Origin: Bacillus sp. UNC438CL73TsuS30 | GTDB lineage: Bacteria; Bacillota; Bacilli; Bacillales; Cytobacillaceae | DNA: 64,000 nt | Assembly (NCBI RefSeq): GCF_000482325.1 | Contig: NZ_KI535298.1 | Span: 61,399-125,398 of the forward strand | Reading direction: 5' to 3' | Program-made: the position numbers and the translations under genes | The notes under the pieces: model-generated | Database searches by the model: none | The model's input: the letters and a program-made list of their open reading frames with translations, nothing else | What the model was told of the DNA's origin: nothing | Shown: positions 1 through 7,942 of the stretch, piece by piece | Layout of the letters: each line of letters starts with the position of its first letter | Position numbering within the stretch: the stretch's first letter is position 1

Positions 1-276
1 CAGGCTTCGCCAAAGCTGTCCGAATAGGCTCCTGATTCGGACTCAACTGCCCCTGTATTCATCAAAGCTGTCCGAATGAGCTCCTGATTCGGACTCAACT
101 GACTCCAGGCTTCGCCAAAGCTGTCCGAATGAACTCCTGATTCGGACACAACTACCCCTGGCTTCACCATAGATGTCCAAATGAACTCCTGATTCGGACA
201 CAACTACCCCTGGCTTCGCCAAAGCTGTCCAAATTAGCCCATTATTCGGACACGATCGTCCACGGCTTCGCCAAAG
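1..276. repeat. Tandem array of ~52-bp palindromic units
   Basis: At least five units repeat every 52-53 bp. Each holds an inverted repeat, GTCCGAAT (or GTCCAAAT) then 9 nt then ATTCGGAC, at 18-42, 70-94, 123-147, 175-199 and 227-251. The ~27-nt stretch between palindromes is also conserved (GGCTTCGCCAAAGCT), so this is a degenerate minisatellite and not a CRISPR. It runs off the left edge. A reading frame crosses it on the minus strand (43-309), but it is repetitive, has no ribosome site and resembles no protein I know. The same 25-nt palindrome plus ~26-nt linker design recurs with other bases at 49.0-49.6 kb. Confidence 0.9.
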
Positions 277-377
277 CTGTTTTGCAGGGACAAATAATAA
301 AAATATCATTTAGATTCAAAAAAAAATTGCCGAGAATTTATCCTTTCTCGACAATCTGACTGCCGTTGCCGGCAGTT

Positions 378-962
378 TTAATTCATGATCGTGACATTTA
401 CATGTTTTCTTCCCCAATTGATCGCTTTTGTTTTAGATGGGATAAACACATCGATATGATGGCCTTTAATGGCTCCGCCTGTATCTCCGGCAACAGCATA
501 TCCATACCCTTCCACGTAAACCTTTGAACCTAAAGGAATAACTTTCGGGTCAACTGAAATAACCTTTGCTTTCGGATTTGACTTAAGATTAATCCCAGTC
601 GCCGTAATTCCGGAACAACCTTTACACTGTGCAGTGTAGGCAGTTGCTTTCACGGCAATTACTTTTGATTTTTTCACTGCCCTTTTTTTCTTCACATGTT
701 TCTTTTTTGAAACATGTTTTTTCTTTTTACCATGTTTAGTAGCTTTTTTATTTGAATCAATAGTGAGTTTATCTCCAGGATGAATCACACTAGAAGACAG
801 ATGATTTTTCTTTTTAATCTTATGTACAGTTGTCTTATGTACTTTTGCAATATCCCAAAGGGTATCTCCCTTTTTTACTGTAATCTCAGCGGCATCGACA
901 TTAGCACCTATAGTCCCTGAGAGTGCAGCTACTGCGAATAATGCTATTATTTTTTTAAACAT
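378..962 (-). CDS. Secreted LysM plus 3D-domain cell-wall protein
   Basis: Predicted 194-aa exported wall-associated protein of the YocH type. A signal peptide (about 1-25, ending near VDAA) is followed by one LysM peptidoglycan-binding module (about 26-70, with KKGDTLWDIA and HPGDKL), a very Lys/His-rich linker (about 72-105), and a C-terminal 3D domain (about 106-194). The three acidic positions that name the 3D domain are visible in SVDPK, AGDTGG and HIDVF. 3D domains are related to lytic transglycosylase folds, so a role in wall turnover is likely. I chose the ATG at 962 because GGGGGG lies 7 nt before it; an earlier in-frame start at 1004 has no such site. It appears monocistronic. Confidence 0.88.
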   Translation of the reverse strand: MFKKIIALFAVAALSGTIGANVDAAEITVKKGDTLWDIAKVHKTTVHKIKKKNHLSSSVIHPGDKLTIDSNKKATKHGKKKKHVSKKKHVKKKRAVKKSKVIAVKATAYTAQCKGCSGITATGINLKSNPKAKVISVDPKVIPLGSKVYVEGYGYAVAGDTGGAIKGHHIDVFIPSKTKAINWGRKHVNVTIMN

Positions 963-1135
963 TTTTTTACCCCCCATGTTCTTTCGTTCGCTAACTAGTA
1001 CCATGATAACATGGAATTTCCTTATAAAAAGAACAGGGAGATGTTAATTACTTTACACAAAGTCCAATTATATTACAATAACATTTCAATGGTCAGAAAA
1101 ATATTTCTTCTTCGAATTATATATATTCCATAAAA

Positions 1136-1161
1136 AAAACGGAGGTCAAAACCTCCGTTTT
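1136..1161 (-). terminator. Terminator downstream of formate dehydrogenase
   Basis: AAAACGGAGGT and ACCTCCGTTTT form an 11-bp stem around a 4-nt loop, with T-rich sequence after it on the minus strand. It starts about 10 nt past the FDH stop codon. Confidence 0.85.
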
Positions 1162-1171
1162 CACTACAAGA

Positions 1172-3232
1172 TTAGCTTATTTTGGAAATTGCAACGGCAC
1201 AGGCCTTATACTCTGCGGTTCCGGAAATAGGATCAAATTCATTTAAGGTTAGTACATTGGTAGGCGTTTCACTCCAGTGAAAACTCATGAACACTAGACC
1301 AGGTACCACTTGATCCGTTATTTTCGCCTTAACATTTAATCCTCCTCTACGGGAACGTACCTGAACAACCTCGCCATCTACGATTCCTAATAATATTGCA
1401 TCTTCCGGATGAATATCAACCGTTTCTTCCGTCTGTTTTATCTTTACTCCAGCTGCATAATGACGTGTTTGTGAGTGCGTATTATAGGATTCATAGCGGC
1501 GTCCGGTTGTGAGCATAAATGGATATTCCTCATCAGGACGCTCTAATGGCTGTGTGTAGTCAACAGGGACAAACGGTGCTTTTTTACTTGGTTGCATTTC
1601 TTGGTGGAATCGCTCATGCATGACAAATGTGCCCGGATGGTCTTCCGCAGGACATGGATAATGGAGGCTGTACTCTTTTTCCAGACGTTCATAGGAAATA
1701 CCGCCATACATCTCCCATGCAAGCCTTCTCACTTCATCCCAGATTTCCTCACTGCTGTTATACTTCATCGTGTAGCCCATTATTGTTGAAAGTTCGCAAA
1801 GAATTTCCCAATCTTCTTTTACATTTGGATGGGACTCAACTGCTTTGCGCACCCGTTGAATACGTCGATCTGTATTTGTATACGTCCCATCCACCTCACC
1901 CCAAGAACGGGCCGGCAACACGACATCCGCCATTTGGGCTGTCTCCGTTAAAAAGATGTCTTGAACAACTAATAGGTCGAGCTTTTCTAATAATGTTTTA
2001 GTATGATTCATATGAACATCAGCTAGAAGTGGATTTTCTCCTATTACATAAAGGGCCTTTACGGCACCAGTTTCAATCCTATCAAAGGTTCTGGTTTGGG
2101 TATCACCTGCGATTGGGTTCAACACCACATTCCATTCTTTTTCATACCGTCCCCGATATTCCGCGTTTGTAAGACTCATTGCCCCTGCCAATTGATTTGG
2201 CAAGCAGCCCATATCTCCTGCACCCTGAACATTATTTTGCCCCCTAAGCGGCATAATTCCGGTGCCTTCCCTGCCAATATTGCCGGTTAATAATGCTAGA
2301 TTCGCAATATCAAAAACATTATTTACACCGCAATGGTGTTCCGTAATCCCAAGAGTATAGGCAATCATGGAGCCGCTTGAGGCAGCATAATCTCTTGCTG
2401 TTGCAACAATATCCGCTGGATTTAACCCAGTAATTTTGGCCGCATGCTCCGGTGTATAAGATTCCACGAGTCTTTCAAGTGCAGCAAAATCAATCGTAAA
2501 TTGCTTTATAAACTCCTGGCTATATAATTCTTCTTTTATAATTACATGGATAAGCGCATTAATAAGAGCGATATCCGAACCGACATTGATTTGTAAATGA
2601 CGATGGGCTACTTTCACCATTTCAATTTTTCTTGGGTCAATAACAATAATTTTAAGACCTGATTTGGCTGCTCTTTTCATTCGGTTCGCGATAATTGGAT
2701 GGGCCTCGGTTGTGTTTGACCCCATTAACAGCAATACCTTCGCTTTTTCAAAATCTTCAAGTGTGTTGGTTGGGAAACCGCTTCCAAAAACAGTTGCCAG
2801 ACCGGCAACGCTAGGGGCGTGTCACGTTCGGTTACATCCGTCGATATTATTGCTGCCAATCACAGTTCTCATAAATTTTTGTGTGATAAAATTGGATTCA
2901 TTCGTAGTCCGTGCACAGGCAAACATGGAAATGGCATTTGGACCCCAATCGCCATTAATTTCTCCCAATTTCTTTGCGATAAATTCGTAAGCTTCATCCC
3001 ATGTTGTTTCAACCAGTTTTCCGCTTCTACGAATGAGCGGAGATGTTAGTCTATTTTTTGCGTGAACATATTCATAGGCAAATGCTCCTTTTACACAGGT
3101 TTGTCCCTTGTTGACAGGAGCCTCCTTATCACCGCGGATCTTCTTGATTTTATTATCCTGGACTTCGAGCACTAAGCCGCAGCCGGTTCCACAATAACCA
3201 CAAATGGCCTTTACCAAAGATGTTTCACCCAT
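1172..3232 (-). CDS. Formate dehydrogenase alpha subunit, selenocysteine-containing (in-frame TGA)
   Basis: Molybdopterin/[4Fe-4S] enzyme that oxidises formate to CO2, with 686 residues if the TGA at 2822-2824 is read as selenocysteine. Reading through joins two otherwise separate frames with no other stop. N-terminal cluster ligands C11, C14, C18 and C46 are present, followed by K48 as in E. coli FdhF. Residue 137 is the TGA, in the context NRT-U-HAPSVAG, exactly the FdhF active-site Sec position followed by the conserved His. The later motif ITEHHCGVNN and the C-terminal molydopterin-binding domain are intact. A SECIS-like hairpin follows the TGA. AAAGGAGGG precedes the ATG. The length fits the FdhF/FdhH class (about 715 aa), not the ~980-aa YrhE type with extra FeS domains. 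No fdhD or electron-transfer subunit lies beside it. Confidence 0.92.
2793..2824 (-). other. Selenocysteine UGA codon and bacterial SECIS hairpin
   Basis: On the minus strand the UGA (2824-2822) is followed by 12 nt and then GUUGCC-GGUCU-GGCAAC (2809-2793): a perfect 6-bp stem with a GGUCU apical loop. As I recall it, the E. coli fdhF SECIS presents the same GGUCU loop at the same distance for SelB. Sequence, spacing and protein context agree; function additionally requires selABC/selD elsewhere in the genome. Confidence 0.88.
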
Positions 3233-3340
3233 TGTCTTCCCTCCTTTGATTAAACAAGAAACCCTACTACCATCATATTAATCTATTCTTTTCATCATGT
3301 AAGTTTCTTTTTCGACTCAAATTTGTCTATTTTTCGAAAA

Positions 3341-3393
3341 CTAGATAAGCAGAAGCACCTTGTTCAGCCTCGACAAGCGCTAGAGCTAGACAA
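3341..3393. repeat. Degenerate dispersed Bacillaceae intergenic repeat
   Basis: The segment containing CTTGTTCAGCCTCGACAAGC resembles a short intergenic element I recognise from many Bacillaceae genomes (AAGCGCCTTGTTCAGCCCCG type). CTTGT...ACAAG can pair. It lies between the FDH gene and the downstream end of the sensor kinase. Identification rests on memory of the family, not a search. Confidence 0.5.
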
Positions 3394-3427
3394 ATAAAAA
3401 ACGAGAGAATGAATCTCCCGTTTTTTG
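3394..3427 (-). terminator. Terminator of the sensor kinase gene
   Basis: AAAAAACGAGAGA and TCTCCCGTTTTTT pair with one mismatch around a short loop. The minus-strand side ends in a T-run directly after the kinase stop codon at 3428. Confidence 0.75.
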
Positions 3428-5971
3428 TCAGGCCGTTTTAGCCGGTAATAATATATTAAAGGTGGTACCTTTATTTGGTTCGCTTTCAACAAACACTTTT
3501 CCGTTATGGCTTTCAATGATTTTAAAGCTGACCATTAACCCTAACCCGTTTCCATTTTTCTTTGTGGTGAAAAACGGTTCTCCCAAGTTCTTTAATTTCT
3601 CTTTTGGAATTCCAACACCCGTGTCTTGAATCGAAATTTGTACGTTATTCTCATGAATAAGCGTTTTAACGTGCAGCTCACCGCCATTCGGCATCGCTTC
3701 GATTCCATTTTTAATAAAGTTCAAAAAGACTTGCTTTAGACGGTTTTCATCGCATTCAATCTGAATAATTTCTTGATTACACTCAAAGTGAAGGCGAACA
3801 TTTTTCTTTCTCGCCTCAAATTCCAGTAAAGATACCACATTTTTAATGACCGGAACAACATTCTTTTCCTCTAATTCAACCGCTTTTGGTTTTGCTAACA
3901 CCATAAAATCCTCAACAATCGTGTTAACCCGTTCTATTTCATCAAGAATGATGTTCAAGAATTCCAACCGTTCTGGGTCCGTTTCATCTAATTGAAGAAA
4001 TTCAGCATAACCTCGCATCGAGGTTAACGGATTCCGTATTTCATGAGCTACCCCTGCCGCCAATTGACCGACGGCCGCAAGCTTATCCTGACGATGGAGG
4101 ACTTCTTCCGTACGTTTACGTTCGGTAATATCATTGCGAATTGCTAAATACTGATAAGGTTTACCCTGGTCATTCAAGAAGGGAATTATGGTTGTATCGA
4201 CCCAATAATGGGAGCCATCCTTGGCCTTATTTCTAATTTCCCCTTTCCATACATTCCCCTCGCCAATTGTTTTCCATAAACTTTTGAAATATTCCTTGGA
4301 ATGGAAACCGGAATTTAATATATTATGATCTTTTCCAATGATCTCCTCACGGCTATACTTCGAAATCTCACAAAACTTATCATTCACGCTGGTAATCTTA
4401 CCTTGTGCATCGGTAAAAGCAACAATAGAAGACTGGTCGAGGGCAAATTTAATATCCGTGTTTTCCTTAACCATTTGTTTTAAATGTTCTTCCGCTTTCT
4501 TCCTATTTGAAATATCGGTTCGAATCGCAACATATTGATAGGGTTTACCGTTCTCATTGAGGAATGGAACAATCGTTGTATCTACCCAGTAATTACTGCC
4601 ATCTTTTGCCCGGTTACAGATTTCACCCTTCCAAACATTTCCCTGTCCAATCTTTTTCCATAACTCTTTAAAAAATTCTTTTGAGTGGTAACCAGAATTT
4701 AAGATCCGATGATCCTGACCGATTAATTCATTTCGCTGATACTTCGAAATCTCACAGAATTTATCATTAACAGTCGTAATTCGACCCTTCTCATCTGTTA
4801 TGGCAACAATAGAGGATTGGTCCAGAGCGAATGTAATGTCACGAACTTCCTTAAGTGAATCCAGCAAATCCTGCTCGGCCTGCTTTCGCTTTGAAATATC
4901 AGAACGAATCGCAATATATTGGACCGGTTTTCCTTTTTTATTTAAAAAGGGAACAATCGTCGTGTCCACCCAATAAAAAGAGCCATCTTTGGCCATGTTG
5001 CGAATTTCTCCTCTCCAGATTTTTCCGGAGGTAATTGTATGCCATAATTTTGCAAAGAATTCTTTTGAATGGTACCCCGAATTTAAAATTCGATGATTTT
5101 CACCAAGAATTTCTTCCTTTTTGTATTTTGAAATTTCCTCAAATTTATCATTTACATACATAATCGTTCCACGTTTATCGGTAATGGCTACAATGGTTGA
5201 TGCATCAAGAGCCGCCTTTATATCCTTTAAATTCGTATCCGAAGCAACCAGTTGTTTACTAATTAAGGTACTGGAGGCAATGAGTCCGCCAATAATTAAA
5301 ATGGATACAAATAAGACTAAATAAATAATAAAGGTATCCTCGCCACTTGAAGGCTTAATGATTTCAGCAGTTGAAAGAATTGTTGTAGCTCTCTTAATTA
5401 GAAAATGCCCTTCAGCAATCGCACCTGCCATAATTACCGCACTAACCGGTTTCAGCCATACTTGATTAGCGTGTGTATAACTCTTTGATGAATATAAAAT
5501 CCATAATGAAAACATGAAGGTACAAAAAATTAGAATACCAGCAAAAACACATAGCGGAATATTATATTTCAGGGTCACATTCATTGCATAAAGACTTATG
5601 ATGTGAGTAGCATAAACTGCAACTGTTAAAAGTAATGCACCAATCATTAGCTGGAATAACCGAATTTTTTTACCAAAGAACGGGACAAAAGCCATCCCAG
5701 TAAAAGCAATCCCGATAAAAATGGATAAAATGGTAAATGGAATTTGATAACTTGCAAACCGGCTGCTATCTGCCGCAATAAGCCCCATAAAATTCATTAC
5801 CCAAATTCCAACACCTAATGTTACCGATCCCCCTAAGAATAAAAGGCGTTTATTAGGTTCAGCTGATTTAATTAAGGTGAACATATCTAATGCTGTATAG
5901 GAAGCCATTATCGTTAATCCAATGGCAATCAAAATAAAAAAAGGATGAATCGCTCCAAGAACTATATTCAT
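3428..5971 (-). CDS. Membrane sensor histidine kinase with three tandem PAS domains
   Basis: 847-aa kinase. The N-terminal ~230 residues form about seven hydrophobic segments resembling an MHYT sensor, but the signature is worn (WVMNFMG where MHF is usual; later ATHIIS and EGHFLI). Three near-identical PAS/PAC units follow with a period of ~128 residues, each carrying NDKF, HSKE and WVDTT. Then come a HisKA domain with phospho-acceptor His in HEIRNPL and an HATPase with N-box NFIKNGIEA, DTGVGI and GNGLGL. The arrangement resembles the sporulation kinases KinA/KinE, so input to the Spo0 phosphorelay is plausible but not shown. No response regulator is adjacent, which fits an orphan kinase. The ATG at 5971 lies 10 nt after GGAGG; the upstream TTG frame start overlaps that site. 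Confidence 0.88.
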   Translation of the reverse strand: MNIVLGAIHPFFILIAIGLTIMASYTALDMFTLIKSAEPNKRLLFLGGSVTLGVGIWVMNFMGLIAADSSRFASYQIPFTILSIFIGIAFTGMAFVPFFGKKIRLFQLMIGALLLTVAVYATHIISLYAMNVTLKYNIPLCVFAGILIFCTFMFSLWILYSSKSYTHANQVWLKPVSAVIMAGAIAEGHFLIKRATTILSTAEIIKPSSGEDTFIIYLVLFVSILIIGGLIASSTLISKQLVASDTNLKDIKAALDASTIVAITDKRGTIMYVNDKFEEISKYKKEEILGENHRILNSGYHSKEFFAKLWHTITSGKIWRGEIRNMAKDGSFYWVDTTIVPFLNKKGKPVQYIAIRSDISKRKQAEQDLLDSLKEVRDITFALDQSSIVAITDEKGRITTVNDKFCEISKYQRNELIGQDHRILNSGYHSKEFFKELWKKIGQGNVWKGEICNRAKDGSNYWVDTTIVPFLNENGKPYQYVAIRTDISNRKKAEEHLKQMVKENTDIKFALDQSSIVAFTDAQGKITSVNDKFCEISKYSREEIIGKDHNILNSGFHSKEYFKSLWKTIGEGNVWKGEIRNKAKDGSHYWVDTTIIPFLNDQGKPYQYLAIRNDITERKRTEEVLHRQDKLAAVGQLAAGVAHEIRNPLTSMRGYAEFLQLDETDPERLEFLNIILDEIERVNTIVEDFMVLAKPKAVELEEKNVVPVIKNVVSLLEFEARKKNVRLHFECNQEIIQIECDENRLKQVFLNFIKNGIEAMPNGGELHVKTLIHENNVQISIQDTGVGIPKEKLKNLGEPFFTTKKNGNGLGLMVSFKIIESHNGKVFVESEPNKGTTFNILLPAKTA

Positions 5972-6174
5972 TAACGTGCATCCCTCCAATCTCCATCATT
6001 ACTATTATGATTGTAATGTAAAGTATTTTATTAGGGAAGTACCAATTACTGAAAGAAAGCTAATTTTCTACTATCATTACCTAAAAGCTGTTTTTCATCA
6101 GAGATAAAAAAACATTCAGGAATCGGGACAAAAGAACTATATTTAAAAAAGTTAAAATTTTTTGAAAAAAGGCC

Positions 6175-6203
6175 TACACATTTTTAATTTTTTCGTTTAT
6201 ACT
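6175..6203 (+). promoter_or_regulatory. Candidate promoter of the yhfH cluster
   Basis: TATACT (6198-6203) lies 17 nt after TACACA, upstream of the first yhfH copy. In the corresponding places before copies 2 and 3 the box reads CCCACT, so those copies seem to have lost it and probably depend on read-through. Nothing else is evident in 5972-6174. Confidence 0.45.
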
Positions 6204-6258
6204 GTACTACAACAGATGAATTATTAATAAACTGTATTAAACAAAGGAGGAATTTTAA

Positions 6259-6396
6259 ATGTTAATGAATCCAGTTGAGTTTTTCCGTAACCTACCTAAG
6301 AAGGAATGTCCAGAGTGCGGTCAGCATATGGAGGAGCAAGCGGAATCCTACATGATGGAATGTGATCGCTGCCTGTCAAAAAAAGAGGAGTATTAA
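6259..6396 (+). CDS. YhfH-family small zinc-ribbon protein, copy 1
   Basis: 45-aa protein, first of three tandem copies. Two CxxC knuckles (C17/C20 in CPEC and C35/C38 in CDRC) can hold one zinc ion. AAAGGAGG sits 8 nt before the ATG. The length matches the Bacillus YhfH family, whose function is unknown. It starts MLMNPVEFF, differing from copies 2 and 3 by Asn for Ser at residue 4. Confidence 0.85.
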   Translation: MLMNPVEFFRNLPKKECPECGQHMEEQAESYMMECDRCLSKKEEY

Positions 6397-6466
6397 TTTT
6401 TCGTCCCCACTGTACTATAACAAAAGAAATATTAATAAGTTGTATATAACAAAGGAGGAATTTTAA

Positions 6467-6604
6467 ATGTTAATGAGCCCAGTTGAATTTTTCCGTAATT
6501 TGCCTAAGAAGGAATGTCCAGAGTGTGGTCAACACATGGAAGAGCAAGCTGAATCCTACATGTTGGAATGTGATCGCTGCCTGTCAAAAAAAGAGGAATA
6601 TTAA
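6467..6604 (+). CDS. YhfH-family small zinc-ribbon protein, copy 2
   Basis: 45-aa second copy, nearly identical to the first; it has Leu for Met at position 33 of the YMMEC segment and the same CPEC/CDRC pairs. The ribosome site AAAGGAGG is retained, while the TATACT-like box of copy 1 is changed to CCCACT, so it is probably transcribed from the upstream promoter. Confidence 0.85.
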   Translation: MLMSPVEFFRNLPKKECPECGQHMEEQAESYMLECDRCLSKKEEY

Positions 6605-6674
6605 TTTTTCGTCCCCACTGTACTACAACAAAAGAAATATTAATAAACTGTATATAACAAAGGAGGAGATTTAA

Positions 6675-6809
6675 ATGTTAATGAGTCCGGTTGAATTTTT
6701 TCGTAATTTGCCTAAGAAGGAATGTCCAGAGTGTGGTCAGCACATGGAGGAACAAGCGGAATCCTACATGATGGAATGCGAACGCTGTTTATCAAAAAAA
6801 GAAGAGTAA
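6675..6809 (+). CDS. YhfH-family small zinc-ribbon protein, copy 3
   Basis: 44-aa third copy, one residue shorter (ends KKEE), with CERC replacing CDRC in the second knuckle; zinc ligands are intact. A strong terminator follows 4 nt after its stop, so the three copies probably form one transcript. Confidence 0.85.
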   Translation: MLMSPVEFFRNLPKKECPECGQHMEEQAESYMMECERCLSKKEE

Positions 6810-6812
6810 ACC

Positions 6813-6840
6813 AACTCTCCAGGAAGCTGGAGAGTTTTTA
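6813..6840 (+). terminator. Terminator of the yhfH cluster
   Basis: AACTCTCCAG and CTGGAGAGTT form a 10-bp stem followed by TTTTTA. Confidence 0.88.
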
Positions 6841-6919
6841 ATTTGCAATTACTTCCGCCGCAGAAAAAGAATAAACCAATCCCTTGTTGCAAATCATGTA
6901 ACAAAGGAGTTGAAATGAC

Positions 6920-7111
6920 GTGGCAAGGGCAAAAAAAGAAGATTATCTTACAAATTCACCAAAGCAAGAACAAGTAACAATCGAGAACGGATCCATTTTT
7001 CCAAATTTAAAAAATGTTGCCGGTGATTCCGTTGACCGTCACATGGAACTCACCGAAGCCAATATTGTAATAACCGGGGATGAAATTAAACAACAGAATG
7101 AAAACCTGTAA
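6920..7111 (+). CDS. Small hydrophilic protein of unknown function
   Basis: 63-aa protein starting at GTG, with AAAGGAG about 12 nt upstream. It is charged, has no membrane segment and no cysteines, and contains the stretch VAGDSVDRHMELTEANI. I do not recognise the family. A bidirectional terminator follows at once. An overlapping ATG 7 nt upstream in another frame gives only a 20-residue product. The codon pattern and SD suggest it is real. Confidence 0.55.
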   Translation: MARAKKEDYLTNSPKQEQVTIENGSIFPNLKNVAGDSVDRHMELTEANIVITGDEIKQQNENL

Positions 7112-7118
7112 AAAGAAT

Positions 7119-7150
7119 AAAAGACTGTCATAGTACAGTGACAGTCTTTT
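7119..7150. terminator. Bidirectional terminator
   Basis: AAAAGACTGTCA and TGACAGTCTTTT form a 12-bp stem with A/T flanks on both sides, between two convergent small genes. Confidence 0.88.
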
Positions 7151-7159
7151 CAAAATATC

Positions 7160-7345
7160 TTATATTTTTGGAAGCTCTCTAATTTCAGACATCATTTCAT
7201 TTCCACACATTGGGCAAAGTAAATCATCTGTAACAAAATCCTTTCGCATCCAGCCGATGCAGGAGTCATCTATACATGAGTAAATTTCAGTATCCACAAG
7301 GATATTTTCAATTTCTTCCTCTTTAGCTCGTTTACCATAAAAAAT
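7160..7345 (-). CDS. YdjO-family zinc-ribbon protein, probable ATT start
   Basis: Small cysteine protein similar to the cold-inducible YdjO family: CIDDSCIGWMRKDF followed by CPMCGNEM, giving four zinc-ligand cysteines. The frame is open to a TTG at 7393, but AAGGAGG lies at 7360-7354, inside that extension, and the codon 8 nt after it is ATT (7345-7343), opening IFYGKR. Family members usually begin at such a position, so a 61-aa protein from a non-canonical ATT start fits better than the 77-aa TTG version. A second family member is at 54.0 kb next to a csp gene. Confidence 0.72.
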   Translation of the reverse strand: MFYGKRAKEEEIENILVDTEIYSCIDDSCIGWMRKDFVTDDLLCPMCGNEMMSEIRELPKI

Positions 7346-7447
7346 GGGAACCGCCTCCTTTTCACTACTATTGTTAGTATGCACAAAAATCAATTATTTC
7401 ATTTCTAAAAATGGAATTATCTTTTTTCTATTGAAGGGAGAATACAA

Positions 7448-7579
7448 ATGAGCATAAATTCAAAAAAATTCACGAATGTTGGGACCGATATTGAAGAGGT
7501 TAAAAGATTAAACAGCCGGTCAGGTCTTAGTTATAATGAAGTAAAAAAATTGCTGGCAGAACAATATCGAAAAAAATAA
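7448..7579 (+). CDS. 43-aa conserved-looking small protein
   Basis: ATG at 7448 is preceded by GAAGGGAG with 8-nt spacing. The 43-aa product (MSINSKKFTNVGTD...) is basic, has EEVKRLNSRSG followed by a predicted helix SYNEVKKLLAEQ, and ends in RKK. The first half loosely recalls gamma-type small acid-soluble spore proteins (TNxxEVRxxN), but that similarity is weak and I would not assign it. A hairpin follows immediately. Confidence 0.6.
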   Translation: MSINSKKFTNVGTDIEEVKRLNSRSGLSYNEVKKLLAEQYRKK

Positions 7580-7580
7580 C

Positions 7581-7605
7581 AGAGGCTGATTCTTCAGCCT
7601 CTTTA
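7581..7605. terminator. Hairpin between convergent small genes
   Basis: AGAGGCTGA and TCAGCCTCT form a 9-bp stem. T-runs are short on the plus side; the minus side reads into TTATTTTTTT, so it mainly serves the minus-strand gene. Confidence 0.6.
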
Positions 7606-7860
7606 CGGAAAATAGATCTCAATTTTTTTATTTTCGATATTTAATGAATAATAATTTTTAAACACTTCTTCTTTTTTTAATTCTATTCCGTCAGGTAGTT
7701 CAATGACGTTAATTGTTTTTCCCTCTTTTATAAAAGCAATTGTTGAACCAATCATGATCATCTCTTCAAACCAAAACCCGTCCCGTTTTACTAATTCTTC
7801 GTCTACATACGTATTCACAACAACCTGCCGATGATGAAATTTTATCATTTCCTTAGGCAT
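7603..7860 (-). CDS. 85-aa protein of unknown function
   Basis: Begins MPKEMIKFHHRQ and is predicted to be mostly beta-stranded, with no signal peptide, membrane segment or cysteines. A weak GGGAG lies upstream of the ATG. I do not recognise the family. It sits between the small-protein cluster and the MutS2-like gene and is probably its own transcript. Confidence 0.55.
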   Translation of the reverse strand: MPKEMIKFHHRQVVVNTYVDEELVKRDGFWFEEMIMIGSTIAFIKEGKTINVIELPDGIELKKEEVFKNYYSLNIENKKIEIYFP

Positions 7861-7942
7861 ATCAAAGACTCCCTTGGTTCATTTATATCATTCATTTTCC
7901 TCCTTTATTCAAGGTTTGACAAGGAGAAAAGGAATCGCTTCC

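Larger units (their letters stand above)
6190..6809 (+). repeat. Triplicated 208-bp unit carrying yhfH
   Basis: The three yhfH genes start exactly 208 bp apart (6259, 6467, 6675), and both coding and upstream sequence (ACTGTACTA...GGAGGA) are conserved. This is recent tandem duplication of a whole gene plus leader, with only synonymous or conservative changes in the proteins. Confidence 0.9.

Noticed and set aside
43..309. 88-aa ORF in the left-edge repeats
   Set aside because: Repetitive, no ribosome site, and made entirely of the palindromic units.
1172..3232. FDH as a frameshifted or nonsense pseudogene
   Set aside because: The only stop is TGA at the exact Sec position, with a SECIS hairpin; frame and domains are otherwise intact.
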